Assembly (NCBI GenBank): GCA_964484385.1
Contig: CAZAFV010000001.1
Location: 1-64,000, forward strand
Reading direction: 5' to 3'
Length of the DNA: 64,000 bases
Source of the DNA: Poriferisodalis sp964484385
GTDB taxonomy: Bacteria > Actinomycetota > Acidimicrobiia > Acidimicrobiales > Poriferisodalaceae
Shown here: piece by piece, positions 55,147 through 63,578 of the stretch
How the letters are laid out: each line of letters begins with the position of its first letter
Position numbering within the stretch: the stretch's first letter is position 1
Program-made: the position numbers and the translations under genes
Notes under the pieces: generated by a model
What the model saw: the letters and a program-made list of their open reading frames with translations, nothing else
Databases searched by the model: none
What the model was told of the DNA's origin: nothing

Positions 55147-57282
55147 TCAGTCATTTGCGACCACCATCAGGGCATCGGCTGCCACCGCGGTGTGCGGGGT
55201 GACGAGCAGCGGGTTGATCTCGACTTCGATGATGCGGTCATCGTCGCGCACCAGCGTTTCCAGCAGCCTGACGTTGTTGACCACGGCATCGACGGCTCCA
55301 GCCGGACGACCCCGGTAGCCGGCGAGGACAGGCCACAGCCGCAGACTCCGAAGCGCTTCAAGGGTGTCGCCCGCCGCAGGCAGCAGCAGGGAAGCTGTGT
55401 CGTCAAGCACCTCGGTCAGAGTGCCGCCGGCGCCCACCGTCAGCACTATTCCCACCGGCGGTGATGAGCGCACGCTGACCAACAGCTCAGCCACCACGTC
55501 AGTGATGCACAACTCCACCATCACCGTTCCGCCTCCGACGGCAGCGGGGTCACCGACGGAGGCAGCGATCCGCCCAGCAGCTGCAGCAACCGAGGCTGCA
55601 TCGGTGAGCCCGACCGCGACGCCACCGGCATCGCTCTTGTGCGCTGCACCGACGGCCTTGACAGCGACTGGGTAGCCGATCTCATCCGCGGCAGCCGCGG
55701 CCTGCTGAGGCTCGACCAGCCGACCCATCGGCACCTCGATGCCAGCCGCCGCCAGCCGCGGCTTTGCCTCGTGCTCAGGCAGAACCGATGTGCCGAGGGG
55801 AGCCTCACGAGCCTGCACCACCAACAAGCCCGCCTCGGGTTCTGTGTGGTCAAGATGGCGCCCCCATGCCGCGGCCGCCTCCAATGCAGACAGCGCGTTG
55901 TCGATGTCGCCGCAGGCAGCCAGCCCCCATTCGGCGGCCTCGGAGCGGGCCTCGTCGGGCAGGTTCTCCGCCAGCGACGCCGCCACGACGCCGGGAGTGT
56001 CGCCGTTGGCGCAGGCCGTGGCGAACGCCTGCATCGTCGGCCACCAGCGTGAGCGGTCCAGCCCCTCGGCGGGGAAGTCCAGCACCAGCATGGCGGCGTC
56101 GAACGGTGCCTCGCCAGATCCACCGCCTGTCGCGTCGGTATGGGTTTCCCCATGGGCTGTCGTGCCGGGGGTTGTTGCGTCGGCGCCCAGAACAGATTCG
56201 AAACAGCGGCTCAGCCTGTCCAGATCGCCCCAGATGTACGTGTGATAGTCGAGCGGATTGGTGATTGCCACACGGCCATCCAGCGCAGATGCCACGCGGG
56301 CGGCGCGGTCGGGTGCGAACTGCGGGAAGCTCAAGTTGCGCCCTTGGCTGCGGTCCGCCACCAGCGCTGCCTCGCCGCCCGAGCAGCTCAATGACACCAT
56401 CCGGTTGCCGCGCAGGGGGCCGACGGCGGACAAGGTGGCCAGAGTGTCGACCAACTCGTCGACGGCATGGACACGGTGGATGCCCATCTTCCGAAACAGC
56501 GCTTCGTAGGCGGCGTCGTCACCCACCAACGAGGCGGTGTGAGTGACCGCGATCGCACCCGATGACGGCGAGGCGCCGACCTTCATGGCCACCACCGGCA
56601 GGCGTCGTCGGTGAGCCACTGCCGCGGCCTCGACAAAGCGTTCGACGTCGTTCAGCCCTTCCATGCACAGGCCCACGCCGGTTGTGGCATCGTCGACGAC
56701 CACTGCCTCGAACGCTTCTGAGATCCCCACGTCGGCTTGGTTTCCCAGGCTGATGACCCAGGCCACGTCGAGGCCGCGGCGACTCATGGTCAGATTCACG
56801 GCGATGTTCCCGCTCTGGCTCAGCAGCGCCACCCCTCGGGGGCGGCGAACCAAGCCGTGGACGTCCGGCCACAGGGCGGCACCGGTGGGCGCTGAGAGCA
56901 GTCCGTTGCAGTTGGGGCCCAGCACCGCCATCGCGCCCGCTGCTTCGACCAGCTCAACTTGGCGGACCTTGCCGGCCGCGCCGACCTCGGCAAATCCCGA
57001 GGCGTGACAGACGGCAACGCCCACGCCGGCCTCGGAGAGCTGGCGCACGGTGTCGATCGTGGCGTCGTGGTCGACGCCGACGAACGCGGCGTCGATGCCT
57101 TCGGGGAGCTCGGCGACTGAGGCGACCGTGGGCAGGTCGCTCAGGGTGCGGCGAGGGTTGACCCCCCACATCTCGCCTGCGAAGCCGAATGCCCGGCAGG
57201 CGTCAATCGACTGTTCGGCGGCGGCGCCTCCGACGAATGCCAGCGACCGTGGCCGCAACAGCCGATCCAACCGACCCGTCAT
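55147..57282 (-). CDS. ADP-forming acetate/acyl-CoA synthetase (fused alpha-beta)
   Basis: The 711-residue protein begins with the CoA-binding Rossmann domain (LRPRSLAFVGGAA, VLGPNCNGLLS), then two succinyl-CoA-ligase-like domains with the probable phosphohistidine segment AVTHTASLVGDDAAYEALFRKMG. It ends in an ATP-grasp domain (residues about 490-711). It converts an acyl-CoA to the acid while making ATP, or the reverse. It reads toward the molybdenum enzyme gene and ends 101 bases from it. The acyl substrate is unknown, perhaps from the carnitine or acid pathway upstream. Confidence 0.9.
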   Translation of the reverse strand: MTGRLDRLLRPRSLAFVGGAAAEQSIDACRAFGFAGEMWGVNPRRTLSDLPTVASVAELPEGIDAAFVGVDHDATIDTVRQLSEAGVGVAVCHASGFAEVGAAGKVRQVELVEAAGAMAVLGPNCNGLLSAPTGAALWPDVHGLVRRPRGVALLSQSGNIAVNLTMSRRGLDVAWVISLGNQADVGISEAFEAVVVDDATTGVGLCMEGLNDVERFVEAAAVAHRRRLPVVAMKVGASPSSGAIAVTHTASLVGDDAAYEALFRKMGIHRVHAVDELVDTLATLSAVGPLRGNRMVSLSCSGGEAALVADRSQGRNLSFPQFAPDRAARVASALDGRVAITNPLDYHTYIWGDLDRLSRCFESVLGADATTPGTTAHGETHTDATGGGSGEAPFDAAMLVLDFPAEGLDRSRWWPTMQAFATACANGDTPGVVAASLAENLPDEARSEAAEWGLAACGDIDNALSALEAAAAWGRHLDHTEPEAGLLVVQAREAPLGTSVLPEHEAKPRLAAAGIEVPMGRLVEPQQAAAAADEIGYPVAVKAVGAAHKSDAGGVAVGLTDAASVAAAAGRIAASVGDPAAVGGGTVMVELCITDVVAELLVSVRSSPPVGIVLTVGAGGTLTEVLDDTASLLLPAAGDTLEALRSLRLWPVLAGYRGRPAGAVDAVVNNVRLLETLVRDDDRIIEVEINPLLVTPHTAVAADALMVVAND

Positions 57283-57325
57283 GCCGTTCCAGTCATGTCG
57301 CTGCGGTGACTTGTGTCATGGCGGT

Positions 57326-58501
57326 TCAGCAGCCGAGGGGCCGCAGCATGTCACGAGACACGATGTGGCGCTGGATCTCGCTGGTGCCGTCCCAGATGCG
57401 ATCGACCCGGGCGTCGCGCCAGATTCGCTCCAACGGAAGCTCGTCCATCAGCCCCATGCCGCCGAGGATCTGTATGGCCTCATCCGACACGAACTGCAGC
57501 ATCTCGGTGGCCGACAGCTTGGCCATGGCGGCGTCGGCGTCGGTCATCTCGGCCCGCTCGGAGAGCCATGCGGCCCGGTAGGTCATCATCTCGGCTTGGG
57601 CGAGGCGGAGGCGCATGTCGGCCAGCTTGAACGACACGCCTTGGAATCGCCCGATCCGTTGACCGAACTGCTCACGGGTGGCGGCCCAGTCGAGCGCCAC
57701 CGACAGTGCCCGGTCGGCGCGTCCCAGGCACACAGCGGCCACCTGCAGGCGGGTGCTTCCGAGCCACTCATTGGCAACGTCGAAGCCTCGATGTTCCTCG
57801 CCGAGCAGCTTGCTCGCCGGCACTCGGGCGTTGTCAAAGTTCAGGATGAGGTTGTGGTAGCCCCGGTTTGACACGCAGTTGTAGCCAGGCACCCGTTCGA
57901 CGCCGGGGGTGTCGAAGTCCACCAGCAGGGCTGAGATCAGCTTGCGCGGACTGCGGCCTGGGGTCTTCGCGTCTGGGGCATCGATGCCCGTGGTCGCGAA
58001 CAGGATCACATAGTCGGCCAGATCCGCGTGGCTGATGAAGTGCTTGGTGCCGTTCACCACGAATTCGTCGCCGTCGCGCTCGGCCCGGCAGGACATGCCG
58101 CGCAGGTCAGAGCCGGCGTCGGGCTCGCTCATGGCCAAGCACTCCACCCGTTCGCCTCGCACGGTAGGCACGAGGTATTCCGAGATCTGATCACCGGTGC
58201 AGGCCTGCAAGATGTTGGAGGGGCGGGCCACGATGTACTGCAGGGCGTAGGACGTCCAGCCGAAGGCCCGCTCGGCCATGGTCAGCGTCAAGTCGTCAAG
58301 CCCCCCGCCGCCGAGCTCGACGGGCATGTTGGCGGCGTAGAGGCCAGCATCGACGGCCCGGTTGCGTATCTGCTCCACCAGGTCGGGCGGAACCTGACCG
58401 GAGCGCTCCACCTCGTCCTCATACGGCACGAGTTCGCGCATGGTGAAGGTGCGCACGGTGTCGACCACCATCTGCTGGGTGTCGTCGATCGAGAAATCCA
58501 T
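57326..58501 (-). CDS. Acyl-CoA dehydrogenase
   Basis: The 391-residue FAD enzyme has the complete fold: LAMSEPDAGSDLRGM (FAD and substrate loop), VNGTKHFISHA, QILGGMGLMDELPLERIWRDARVDRIWDGTSEIQ at the end. The usual catalytic base motif IYEGTSEIQ reads IWDGTSEIQ, so Glu is replaced by Asp; activity may be altered. It sits between the ADP-forming synthetase and the carnitine dehydrogenase fusion, all on the minus strand, suggesting oxidation of a carnitine- or betaine-derived acyl-CoA or of a short-chain acid. Confidence 0.93.
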   Translation of the reverse strand: MDFSIDDTQQMVVDTVRTFTMRELVPYEDEVERSGQVPPDLVEQIRNRAVDAGLYAANMPVELGGGGLDDLTLTMAERAFGWTSYALQYIVARPSNILQACTGDQISEYLVPTVRGERVECLAMSEPDAGSDLRGMSCRAERDGDEFVVNGTKHFISHADLADYVILFATTGIDAPDAKTPGRSPRKLISALLVDFDTPGVERVPGYNCVSNRGYHNLILNFDNARVPASKLLGEEHRGFDVANEWLGSTRLQVAAVCLGRADRALSVALDWAATREQFGQRIGRFQGVSFKLADMRLRLAQAEMMTYRAAWLSERAEMTDADAAMAKLSATEMLQFVSDEAIQILGGMGLMDELPLERIWRDARVDRIWDGTSEIQRHIVSRDMLRPLGC

Positions 58502-58567
58502 GGGTATTGCTGTCCTGGCTGTTGTGGCGCTACAGGTGAGCGCGTTGGCGGAGTGGTGCGCGCAGTG

Positions 58568-60124
58568 CTACGTCGGAAGCAGTGCCATGCGGTTGCCGGC
58601 CTGCGGCGGTGTCGGCATCGATGCGTGTGCTGCAGTGATGGCCGCAACCGCCGCTGCAGGGCCGTCTGCCAACGGAGCACTGCGCCCGGCGGCCGTGTCG
58701 ACATGAACCAGCATCTGCTCACCGACGCACAGCACCTCATCGTGTTGATGCTCGCTGCGGTCGTGCTCGTCGTGCTGGTGTTCGACATGGTCGTGCCGGT
58801 GCCCGTCGCACCTGTACATCGCGTGGAAGATGTGCAGGCGCTTGGCGTCGCTGCCCAGCACTTGGGTGGTGATCCGCAGCGGCTCGCCCACCGACGCTTC
58901 GCGCAGGTGAGTCAGGTGGGTTTCGACTGTGTAGTACGAGTGGCCGGCCGCGCGGTAGGCCTCGTCGATCCCGATGTAGCGGAACAGGGCATCAGCCGCC
59001 CAGCCGAAGGCGGTCAGGAACGCCCACTCGGTCATGTGGCCGTTGTAGTCCACCCAGTCGGGCATCACGACGGTCGAGTACAGGTCTAAGGGAGCAGCCA
59101 CGGTGCTGCTTGGCGACCACTGTCGATGCTGTGCATTCGCGGCTGCCAGAATGCGAGCCTCCCGCTCCGCCATCAGACGGCCTGCACCCAAGCCGCTGGG
59201 CCGAAGCGCCCTCATCACTGCCAGCAGGCCGTCGTCGCGCAGCCGTTCGAGTTCGGCGATCGACCGTGAGCCAGCTTGGTCCTCGCAGCCGGCGGCCATC
59301 GCCTCGATCAGCTCGGGGGTCAGCTCGGGAGCCTCCAGCCGTGTCCACGGCAACTCCAGTGCTGGGCCGAACTGGCTCAGCATGTGGCGCATGCCGCCGT
59401 CTCCTCCGGCGAGGTGGAACGTGAGGTTTGTGCCCATGGCTGCCCAGCGCAGACCTGGGCCGTAGACGATGGCGTCGTCGAGCTCCGCAGTAGTGGCGAC
59501 GCCGTCGTTCACCAAGTGCAGGTTCTCGCGCCACAGGGCTTCTTGGAGGCGGTCAGAGAGGTAGCCCTCAATCTCGTTGCACACGACCAGCGGGTGCATC
59601 ACCAGATCGTCGTAGTGCTCCACGGCTGCGGCCAGTGTTTCGTCGCTGGTGGCCTCGCCCCGCACCACCTCGACCAGCGGCAGCAGGTACACGGGGTTGA
59701 ACGGGTGGCCGATCACGAGCCGCTCGGGATGAGCGAGCGGTTCCGCCAGCTTGCTGGGCAGCAGCCCCGACGAGCTGCTTGCGATCGGCGTGCTGGGATC
59801 AGCCGCGGCGTCCATTGCGGCCAGCAACGACTGCTTCAACGATTCGATCTCTGGGGCGCTCTCTTGCACAAAATCGGCTGAGGCAGCCACCTCTTGCGCG
59901 CTCGAGGCCCAGCGCAGCCTGTCAGGATCGGCATCGGGGAACAGTCCCAGGTCAGCCGCCGACGGCCATGCCCGCTCGATGGTCGACCGCAGCCGCATCT
60001 CAGCGCCGTCACCCGGATCCCACGCCACCACGTCATGGCCCCGTGCCAAGACGCGCACCGCCCAGCCGGCTCCGATGACGCCAGTGCCCACGAGCCCGAT
60101 GGTTCGCCGACTGTTCTTCACCAC
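58568..60124 (-). CDS. L-carnitine dehydrogenase fused to betainyl-CoA-type hotdog thioesterase
   Basis: The 518-residue fusion has a 3-hydroxyacyl-CoA-dehydrogenase-like half (residues 1-325; GLVGTGVIGAGWAVRVLARGHDV, HPFNPVYLLPLVEVV) typical of carnitine dehydrogenases. The thioesterase half (about 350-518) starts STVVMPDWVDYNGHMTEW, the 4HBT active-site pattern. Such fusions occur in bacterial carnitine catabolism, where the thioesterase frees betaine from betainyl-CoA. The GTG at 60124 has GGGGGAGGG upstream. Residues 442-462 are a His-rich insert with EHQHDE repeated, not usual in the family. The 3-keto-acid cleavage enzyme that would link the two steps is not in the window. Confidence 0.87.
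   Translation of the reverse strand: MVKNSRRTIGLVGTGVIGAGWAVRVLARGHDVVAWDPGDGAEMRLRSTIERAWPSAADLGLFPDADPDRLRWASSAQEVAASADFVQESAPEIESLKQSLLAAMDAAADPSTPIASSSSGLLPSKLAEPLAHPERLVIGHPFNPVYLLPLVEVVRGEATSDETLAAAVEHYDDLVMHPLVVCNEIEGYLSDRLQEALWRENLHLVNDGVATTAELDDAIVYGPGLRWAAMGTNLTFHLAGGDGGMRHMLSQFGPALELPWTRLEAPELTPELIEAMAAGCEDQAGSRSIAELERLRDDGLLAVMRALRPSGLGAGRLMAEREARILAAANAQHRQWSPSSTVAAPLDLYSTVVMPDWVDYNGHMTEWAFLTAFGWAADALFRYIGIDEAYRAAGHSYYTVETHLTHLREASVGEPLRITTQVLGSDAKRLHIFHAMYRCDGHRHDHVEHQHDEHDRSEHQHDEVLCVGEQMLVHVDTAAGRSAPLADGPAAAVAAITAAHASMPTPPQAGNRMALLPT
58739..58801 (-). repeat. Sequence encoding a His-rich duplicated peptide in the thioesterase domain
   Basis: These 63 bases code for residues 442-462 with 8 His, 4 Asp and 3 Glu; the hexapeptide EHQHDE occurs twice ten residues apart, and the DNA shows a matching imperfect direct repeat. 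It lies between two core strands, in the loop after MYRCDG. Confidence 0.75.
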
Positions 60125-60258
60125 AGCAGCGCCCTCCCCCGACAACCCCAAACTAGGTTGCGTGCCCTGGCGAGTCACCCCGTTTCTTGTGCAGGCCCCT
60201 GGGGAGTCCATGCGCGTGGTGGAGGCTGTACGTGGCGCGAGGTGGCAGAGTGCTCGCC

Positions 60259-61194
60259 ATGACCTCACCTGGATCAGTCACCTTCGGTCTGCTGCTGCCC
60301 TCGCGAGAGCTGGCGATGTATCCGCCGCACGACGGCGATCCCCGCCGACTTGTCGAGTGGGCTGTGCGAGCCGAAGAGCTTGGCTTCGACGCCGTGTGGA
60401 TCGGCGACTCCTTGCTCGCCAAGCCGAGAGCGGAGCCTCTCTCGGTGCTGGCGGGCGTAGCGGTGGCCACCGAGCGCATCGATCTCGGCACGGCGGTGCT
60501 GCTGGCCTCGATGCGCAATGCGGCCCAACTTGCCCAGCAGGCCGCCACGGTGGATGCGCTGTCGGGCGGCAGGTTGATCCTGGGCGTCGGCGCAGGCCCT
60601 CCCGGAACGGAGGTCAACGCCGACTTCGATCTGGTCGGCGCCGATTACCCCCGGCGAGGCACCCGCATGATGGAAGTGGTCCATCGTGCCCGTGAGCTCT
60701 GGCGCGCCGACGGCACACCCGCCCAACAGCGGCTGCAGCCGCTGTGTGCGACTGAGGGCGGGCCGCGCCTGTGGCTGGGAGGCTCAGGCCCGCGCGGGCT
60801 TGAGCGTGCAGGCCAGCACTTCGACGGCTGGTTCCCGACTGCCCCCTCGGTAGACGCATTCGCTGAACAGCTCGCCACCGTGCGAGCTCATGTTGCCGAA
60901 GCAGGCCGTGATCCGGCGTCGATCACCGCGGCGGCGTACTTGACAGTCAACATCGGCGAGCCGGAAACCGCAGCCGCCGAGGTGGCCGAGCATTCGAAGC
61001 TCTACTACGGCGTAGAGATCGAGGTGCTGCGGCGGGTCATGGGCACCTACTCGGGCTCGCCGGCCGATGTCGCTGCCTGGCTGCAGGGCTATATCGACGC
61101 TGGCTGCGAGCACATTTGCATCCGGTTGGCCTCGCCCGATGTCGACGCCCAGCTCGACCGCCTCGTCGAGCTGCTCCCCGAACTCCGTGACTAG
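60259..61194 (+). CDS. LLM-class F420-dependent oxidoreductase
   Basis: The 311-residue luciferase-fold protein starts TFGLLLPSRELAMYPPHDGDPRRLVEWAVRAEELGFDAVWIGD and contains ATVDALSGGRLILGVGAG, the F420 LLM pattern. ATG 60259 was chosen at the family start. It is divergent from the carnitine fusion gene across 134 bases and 89 bases upstream of the SsnA-like gene. Substrate unknown. Confidence 0.9.
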   Translation: MTSPGSVTFGLLLPSRELAMYPPHDGDPRRLVEWAVRAEELGFDAVWIGDSLLAKPRAEPLSVLAGVAVATERIDLGTAVLLASMRNAAQLAQQAATVDALSGGRLILGVGAGPPGTEVNADFDLVGADYPRRGTRMMEVVHRARELWRADGTPAQQRLQPLCATEGGPRLWLGGSGPRGLERAGQHFDGWFPTAPSVDAFAEQLATVRAHVAEAGRDPASITAAAYLTVNIGEPETAAAEVAEHSKLYYGVEIEVLRRVMGTYSGSPADVAAWLQGYIDAGCEHICIRLASPDVDAQLDRLVELLPELRD

Positions 61195-61283
61195 AGGAAC
61201 CACGCTCTTCGGCCTGAAGGGTTCCGTTCGGGCTTAGCGGAATCTGCTCAATCGGTACTGGGGCTGGGGTTACGCTCGCAGCC

Positions 61284-62333
61284 GTGAGCGAGGGGGGTGC
61301 GACGACGCCGGGACTGGTGTGCTCGCATCATCACCTCTATTCGGCGCTGGCCAGGGGCATGCCTGCACCGCCACGCACGCCAGGGGGCTTTGCCGAAATC
61401 CTCGAGTTGGTCTGGTGGAGGCTGGATCGGGCGCTCGACCTCGAGATGCTGGAGTGGTCGGCGAAGCTCGGTGCGCTGGAAGCGCTGGAATCGGGCTGCA
61501 CGGCCATTGTCGATCATCACGAATCGCCCAACGCCATTGACGGCTCGCTCGACGTGATCGCAACGGCCTGCACCGAGGTCGGCGTGCGGGTGAGCTGTTG
61601 CTACGGCGTCACCGACCGTCACGGCGCCGACGGTGCCAGGAGCGGCCTTGCAGAGAACGAGCGCTATCTGGCCGCTGGCGGCCGGGGGTACGTCGGGGTC
61701 CATGCGTCGTTCACCTGCACCGATGACACGCTGGCCGCAGCCGCCGACTTGGCTCACCGGTACGACGTGGGCGTGCACATCCACGTAGCCGAAGGACCCC
61801 CCGATGCGGATGCCGCGGCGCGGCTGGCCGGTCTCTGTGACGAACGCTGGCTGCTCATCCATGGTGTGCACCTGCCCACCGACCACGGCCTTGCGGGGAC
61901 GATCGTGCACAACCCTCGCTCCAACATGAACAACGCAGTCGGCTACGCCGATCCCAGCCGGTTCGCTGAATCGAACCCCATCGCGCTCGGCACCGACGGC
62001 ATCGGTGCAGACATGCTCGATGAGTTCAGGGTGGCCTATGCCCGGCTACGAGAGCACGACGTGACCGCTTCGCCCGACCCGCCGTGGGAGTGGCTCGCAG
62101 AAGGCTGGGAGCTGATGCCTGACGCCCGCAGTGACACGGTGCGCTGGTCGTACCCCAGCGCCGATCCGTGGCATCTCGCCTACACGCCCGGCGTGCATCC
62201 GCTCGACATCACGATCGACGGTGAGCAGGTGCTGGCCAGCGGCATCGCGACGCGTGTCGACCCCGCTGAGGTGCGGGCCAAGGCAGCCGAGCAGGCCCAG
62301 AGGCTGTTCGCGGCGCTCGACGAGCTCGACTGA
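61284..62333 (+). CDS. SsnA-like aminohydrolase, lacking the N-terminal beta domain
   Basis: The 349-residue amidohydrolase has metal ligands H15-x-H17 (LVCSHHHLYS), a later HIHVAEG His and an LGTDGIGADML Asp. LVWWRLDRALDLEM and TAIVDHHESPNAIDGSLDVI are characteristic of SsnA, the aminohydrolase of selenium/purine clusters (about 440 aa). It begins at the point where relatives have reached residue 60: the N-terminal beta sandwich is missing, the upstream frame has no start codon and is closed by TGA at 61215. It is therefore a short form or a truncated gene. It is directly followed by DpaL, as SsnA often is in purine clusters. Confidence 0.8.
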   Translation: MSEGGATTPGLVCSHHHLYSALARGMPAPPRTPGGFAEILELVWWRLDRALDLEMLEWSAKLGALEALESGCTAIVDHHESPNAIDGSLDVIATACTEVGVRVSCCYGVTDRHGADGARSGLAENERYLAAGGRGYVGVHASFTCTDDTLAAAADLAHRYDVGVHIHVAEGPPDADAAARLAGLCDERWLLIHGVHLPTDHGLAGTIVHNPRSNMNNAVGYADPSRFAESNPIALGTDGIGADMLDEFRVAYARLREHDVTASPDPPWEWLAEGWELMPDARSDTVRWSYPSADPWHLAYTPGVHPLDITIDGEQVLASGIATRVDPAEVRAKAAEQAQRLFAALDELD

Positions 62334-62373
62334 GGCCGAACTCGACGGAAACACTGGATTGGGGAGGTCAGCA

Positions 62374-63540
62374 ATGGGTGCTCTGGTGAACCGGAACCCG
62401 CTGTTCGACGGCCGTGACTGGCCGGCAGTGTCGCTTGAGGTGATGGCGTTTCACCGCCGGCTGCCTGCGTATGCGCCGACACTGGTCATCGATGCTCCCC
62501 GGCTGGCCGACAGCCTGGGCGTGGGGCGAGTGCTCGTGAAAGCCGAGACGCAGCGCATGGGCCTGCCCTCGTTCAAGATCCTGGGTGCTTCGTGGGCGTC
62601 ATACCGCGCCGTCTGCGAGCACATCGGCGATGAGCCCCCGCCGTGGGCCAACATCAATGAGCTGGCGGCCAGCCTGGCGCACCTGCGGCCGATGACGCTG
62701 GCGGCTGCCACCGACGGCAACCACGGGCGAGCGGTCGCATTCATGGCACGCCTGCTGGGCTTCGACGCGCACATCCTGGTGCCCGACGGCACCTCGGAGG
62801 CTCGCATCGCCGCGATCGAGGGCGAGAGTGCCACGGTGACCGTGGTGGACGGCACCTACGACGACGCCATCACCCAGAGCGCCGAGATGGCCGGTGATCG
62901 CTGCCTGGTCGTGTCGGACACCTCGTGGCCGGGGTACGAGACGATCCCCGCCAACGTTGCCGAGGGCTACACGACGATCTTCGCCGAGGTTGACGACGCG
63001 CTCGCTGCCAACGGCATCGGCCAGCCGGACCTGGTCGCGGTCCCCGTGGGTGTCGGCGCCTTCATGGCTGCCGCCGTCACCCACTACCGCAGCGGCGAGC
63101 ACCGGCCGGTGCTGGTGTCGGTGGAGCCCGACGACGCCAACTGCGTGCAGATGTCGACGATCAACGGGGAGATCACCGAGACCCCCGGTCCGCACCGGTC
63201 GATCATGGTCGGCCTCAACTGCGGGGTGCCCTCGCCGCTGGCGTGGCCGATGATGGCGAGCGGCGTCGACTGGTGCGTCTCCGTGAACAGCGACGCAGCC
63301 GGTGCTGCCATGGGGGACCTGGCCGATTCTCAAGTGGTCGCTGGCGAAACCGGCAGCGCCTCGTTGGCCGGCGTGCGAGCACTCCTGGCCGATGAGCAGG
63401 GCTCAGCGGCGCTGGACGACCCCGCAAGCGCCACCGTGCTGGTCATGGTGACCGAGGGCGCCACCGACCCAGCGAACTACGAACGCATCGTCGGCCGCCC
63501 ACACACGCAGGTCGGACGGGTGCTGTCCGCAGTACGTTGA
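62374..63540 (+). CDS. dpaL: Diaminopropionate ammonia-lyase (DpaL/YgeX type)
   Basis: The 388-residue fold-type II PLP enzyme matches E. coli YgeX: Lys68 in the SFKILG motif, ATDGNHGRAVAF, the Asp of SDTSWPGYETIP, QAGVGAF-like VPVGVGAFMAAAV, and a C-terminal GETGSASLAGV. DpaL converts 2,3-diaminopropionate to pyruvate and two ammonia. GGGGAGG precedes ATG 62374. It follows the SsnA-like gene by 40 bases. A related threonine-deaminase-like role is possible, but the YgeX-specific motifs are good. Confidence 0.85.
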   Translation: MGALVNRNPLFDGRDWPAVSLEVMAFHRRLPAYAPTLVIDAPRLADSLGVGRVLVKAETQRMGLPSFKILGASWASYRAVCEHIGDEPPPWANINELAASLAHLRPMTLAAATDGNHGRAVAFMARLLGFDAHILVPDGTSEARIAAIEGESATVTVVDGTYDDAITQSAEMAGDRCLVVSDTSWPGYETIPANVAEGYTTIFAEVDDALAANGIGQPDLVAVPVGVGAFMAAAVTHYRSGEHRPVLVSVEPDDANCVQMSTINGEITETPGPHRSIMVGLNCGVPSPLAWPMMASGVDWCVSVNSDAAGAAMGDLADSQVVAGETGSASLAGVRALLADEQGSAALDDPASATVLVMVTEGATDPANYERIVGRPHTQVGRVLSAVR

Positions 63541-63578
63541 GCGCCAGCCAAGTGGCCTGAGACACAGGGAGGCTCGTC

